In this document: positions 62,703 to 64,000 of the stretch, in pieces
How positions within the stretch are numbered: the first letter of the stretch is position 1
Layout of the letters: each line of letters begins with the position of its first letter
Origin: Cedecea neteri NBRC 105707 = ATCC 33855
GTDB taxonomy: Bacteria > Pseudomonadota > Gammaproteobacteria > Enterobacterales > Enterobacteriaceae
Direction: 5' to 3'
Assembly: GCF_001571265.1 (NCBI RefSeq)
Contig: NZ_BCTL01000034.1
Location: 1 to 64,000, forward strand
DNA length: 64,000 nucleotides
Made by a program: the position numbers and the translations under genes
Notes under the pieces: generated by a model
Told to the model about the DNA's origin: nothing
Seen by the model: the letters and a program-made list of their open reading frames with translations, nothing else
Database searches by the model: none

Positions 62703-62921
62703 ATGGAACAAGAAATTCTCGCCCTGTTTGAAAAAGTGTTATCCCGCAAGGTCGGCTTTAACGATGAGCTGATCGAGTCCGACATTCTCGACTCTATTTT
62801 GGCCGTTGATTTGGTACTGGAAGTGCAGGACGTGTACGGCTGCATGATCCCGCCGACGGAAGTCGCCACGGTGCTGAAAACCCCGGCGGATCTGGCACGT
62901 TATATTGAAGAGAACCGCTAA
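62703..62921 (+). CDS. dltC: DltC-like D-alanyl carrier protein
   Basis: A small acyl-carrier-type protein that receives D-alanine from DltA on a phosphopantetheine arm. The product is 72 aa from the ATG at 62703, which has AGGA seven bases upstream; an in-frame ATG at 62685 overlaps the dltA stop and would give 78 aa. The attachment Ser is in ILDSILAVDLVLEVQ (Ser31 from 62703, Ser37 from 62685), within the DSI/L motif typical of DltC. Acidic helices flank it. It closes the operon and is followed by palindromic repeats. Confidence 0.88.
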   Translation: MEQEILALFEKVLSRKVGFNDELIESDILDSILAVDLVLEVQDVYGCMIPPTEVATVLKTPADLARYIEENR

Positions 62922-62945
62922 TCCCAACATTCGGGAATCGTTCTG

Positions 62946-62980
62946 CCCCTCACCCCGGCCCTCTCCCAAAGGGGAGAGGG
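62946..62980. repeat. Intergenic palindromic repeat, 3' of dltC, copy 1
   Basis: CCCCTCACCCCGGCCCTCTCC, AAA loop, GGGGAGAGGG. The same family as 155-191 and 6850-6885. Confidence 0.7.
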
Positions 62981-63064
62981 AGAAAGGAGTAGGCAGGGAA
63001 CACGATTTATCCCTCGCCCCCTTCAAAGCTAGAGGGAAAAGAAGCAGCGCAAAACGCTTTTTAT

Positions 63065-63100
63065 CCCCTCTCCCTTTCAGGGAGAGGGTTAGGGTGAGGG
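63065..63100. repeat. Intergenic palindromic repeat, 3' of the EAL gene, copy 2
   Basis: CCCCTCTCCCTTTCAGGGAGAGG followed by GTTAGGGTGAGGG, in inverse orientation to 62946-62980. A degenerate CCCTCGCCCCC segment at 63012-63040 lies between the two copies. Confidence 0.7.
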
Positions 63101-63114
63101 TAAAAAGTGCGGAT

Positions 63115-63999
63115 TCAGGCTATAGGCTGCACCGTTTCTCTTTTCTTCAAAGCCGCAATCATTTGCCGCAGTTCAAACTTGAAAACAGGCTGAGAGATAC
63201 TGTACCCCTGAAAGAGATGTACCCCGGACGCCAGAAGCAGCCTTAATTTCTCACGGCTATCGATGCCCTCAGCAACGCAGTAACTTCCCGTTAATTCACA
63301 GTAATAGGCCAGGCTTTTGATCAGCGCCAGCGCATGAGGTTCATACTGCGCGTCCTCCACGACTTTGCGATCCAGTTTGTAATCGTTAAACCGCACCGCC
63401 CGCACCGGGAAGTAAACGCTGCTCTGCGAAAAACAATCATCAAGCATCACCCGGTATCCCTGGTGCTGGAGCTGGGTAATGAAGAACCGGCTTTCCTGAT
63501 GCTGTTGCAAATTCAGGTCTTCTGAGATTTCCAGCACCAGCCTGTCCGTCCAGAACGGGTTTATCAGCCGGGTGCTCAGCTGTTTAATGATGCCGAACAG
63601 ACTTTCGCTGTTTGAAATCGCGGCCGGAATATTGACGGCAAAATAATACTCCCCCTGATACTGATTAATGCCGCCCACTGCCTCTTGCAGCATAAAGGCC
63701 GTTAACAACCGCCATGTATAGCTGGAGCGGATCTGCGGCAGAAACTCGGCGGGCTGCATGGTTTGCCCGTTTCGCTGCCAGCGGGCCAGAATCTCTAGCC
63801 CTTTAAGCTGTAGTCCACCATTCACAATCGGCTGGAACACCGGGTAAATCTGGCGGTTGTGGATGGCATACCCCAACTCCCTTTCGAAGGGGGAAAGGGT
63901 CGTAGTCATCCCGGCCGAGGCACTTTTTTTCTGCTGATGGCTCGCCACCGGCGCTTTCTCATGCAGCAGCGGATGGGCCATTTTCTTTAGCCCGGACAT
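63115..63999 (-). CDS. EAL-domain protein (possible c-di-GMP phosphodiesterase)
   Basis: A 294-aa cytoplasmic protein with one EAL domain (about residues 45-285) after a short basic N-terminus. Several catalytic residues are visible: Glu in GLEILAR (ExLxR), Asn in VNIPA, Glu in LEISED, the LDD pair, Lys in NDYKLDR and Glu in VAEGID. However, loop 6, normally DDFGTG, reads LDDCFSQ, so phosphodiesterase activity or dimer control may be altered. The ATG at 63999 is one base from the window end, so a longer N-terminus outside cannot be excluded. It converges on the dlt-like operon. Confidence 0.82.
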   Translation of the reverse strand: MSGLKKMAHPLLHEKAPVASHQQKKSASAGMTTTLSPFERELGYAIHNRQIYPVFQPIVNGGLQLKGLEILARWQRNGQTMQPAEFLPQIRSSYTWRLLTAFMLQEAVGGINQYQGEYYFAVNIPAAISNSESLFGIIKQLSTRLINPFWTDRLVLEISEDLNLQQHQESRFFITQLQHQGYRVMLDDCFSQSSVYFPVRAVRFNDYKLDRKVVEDAQYEPHALALIKSLAYYCELTGSYCVAEGIDSREKLRLLLASGVHLFQGYSISQPVFKFELRQMIAALKKRETVQPIA

Positions 64000-64000
64000 T

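Overview
The window is chromosomal DNA of a member of the Enterobacteriaceae (gammaproteobacteria). From 196 to about 23286 the gene order mirrors the E. coli mak-rdgC-ppnP-aroM-yaiA-aroL-yaiI-proC-psiF-phoA-iraP-ddlA-yaiZ-yaiY-yaiW-sbmA-ampH region, with near full-length protein matches. The genus cannot be fixed from this sequence alone. I see no rRNA, tRNA, CRISPR array, insertion sequence or prophage.

Layout. (1) 196-23286: the conserved backbone above. It carries lineage-specific changes: a DUF2076 gene between aroL and yaiI, no adrA/dgcC between proC and psiF, an mdtG-like exporter gene between iraP and ddlA, a LysR / SnoaL-like / MarR / emrAB-like block between yaiW and sbmA, and an isochorismatase-like gene plus lpxP between sbmA and ampH. 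(2) 23303-28716: a DgcP-like diguanylate cyclase, a YicL-like transporter, an Aer-like receptor and pheP. (3) 28983-34591: a five-gene peptide-type ABC importer. (4) 34601-42186: a siderophore uptake operon (TonB receptor, FhuD-like, FhuB-like, PvdE-like exporter, no FhuC) behind a Fur-like box, with a divergent AraC regulator. (5) 42251-52213: an anaerobic C4-dicarboxylate module with a DcuSR-like two-component system, cytoplasmic ApbE, a three-domain soluble NADH:fumarate reductase, a DASS transporter and a class I fumarase. A perfect consensus FNR box lies in the divergent promoter region. (6) 52326-55543: a second two-component system followed by a secreted HbpS/GlcG-like protein and an outer-membrane beta-barrel. 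(7) 55580-58283: zinT behind a Zur-like box, an unknown lipoprotein, a secreted PLD-type nuclease and a GNAT acetyltransferase. (8) 58871-62921: a Dlt-type D-alanylation operon in a Gram-negative, order dltD-dltX-dltB-dltA-dltC. It includes a 39-codon dltX-like gene that is easily missed. (9) 63115-63999: an EAL-domain protein.

How the parts work together. Module 5 reads as a complete route: dicarboxylate import by the DASS carrier, malate to fumarate by fumarase, and fumarate to succinate by a soluble flavoenzyme whose FMN is attached by the neighbouring ApbE. Expression is probably set by FNR and a DcuSR-type sensor. Module 8 would activate D-alanine (DltA), load it on a carrier (DltC), move it across the inner membrane (DltB with DltX) and transfer it to an envelope acceptor (DltD). 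The acceptor is unknown, since Gram-negatives have no teichoic acid. The DltB-like protein has Asn where the MBOAT family normally has its catalytic His, which makes this operon the most interesting locus here.

Imperfect GC-rich inverted repeats of the CCCTCACCCTAACCC type sit at 3' ends of genes at 155-191, 6850-6952 and 62946-63100. Functional statements rest on recognition of families and motifs by eye. No database search was run.
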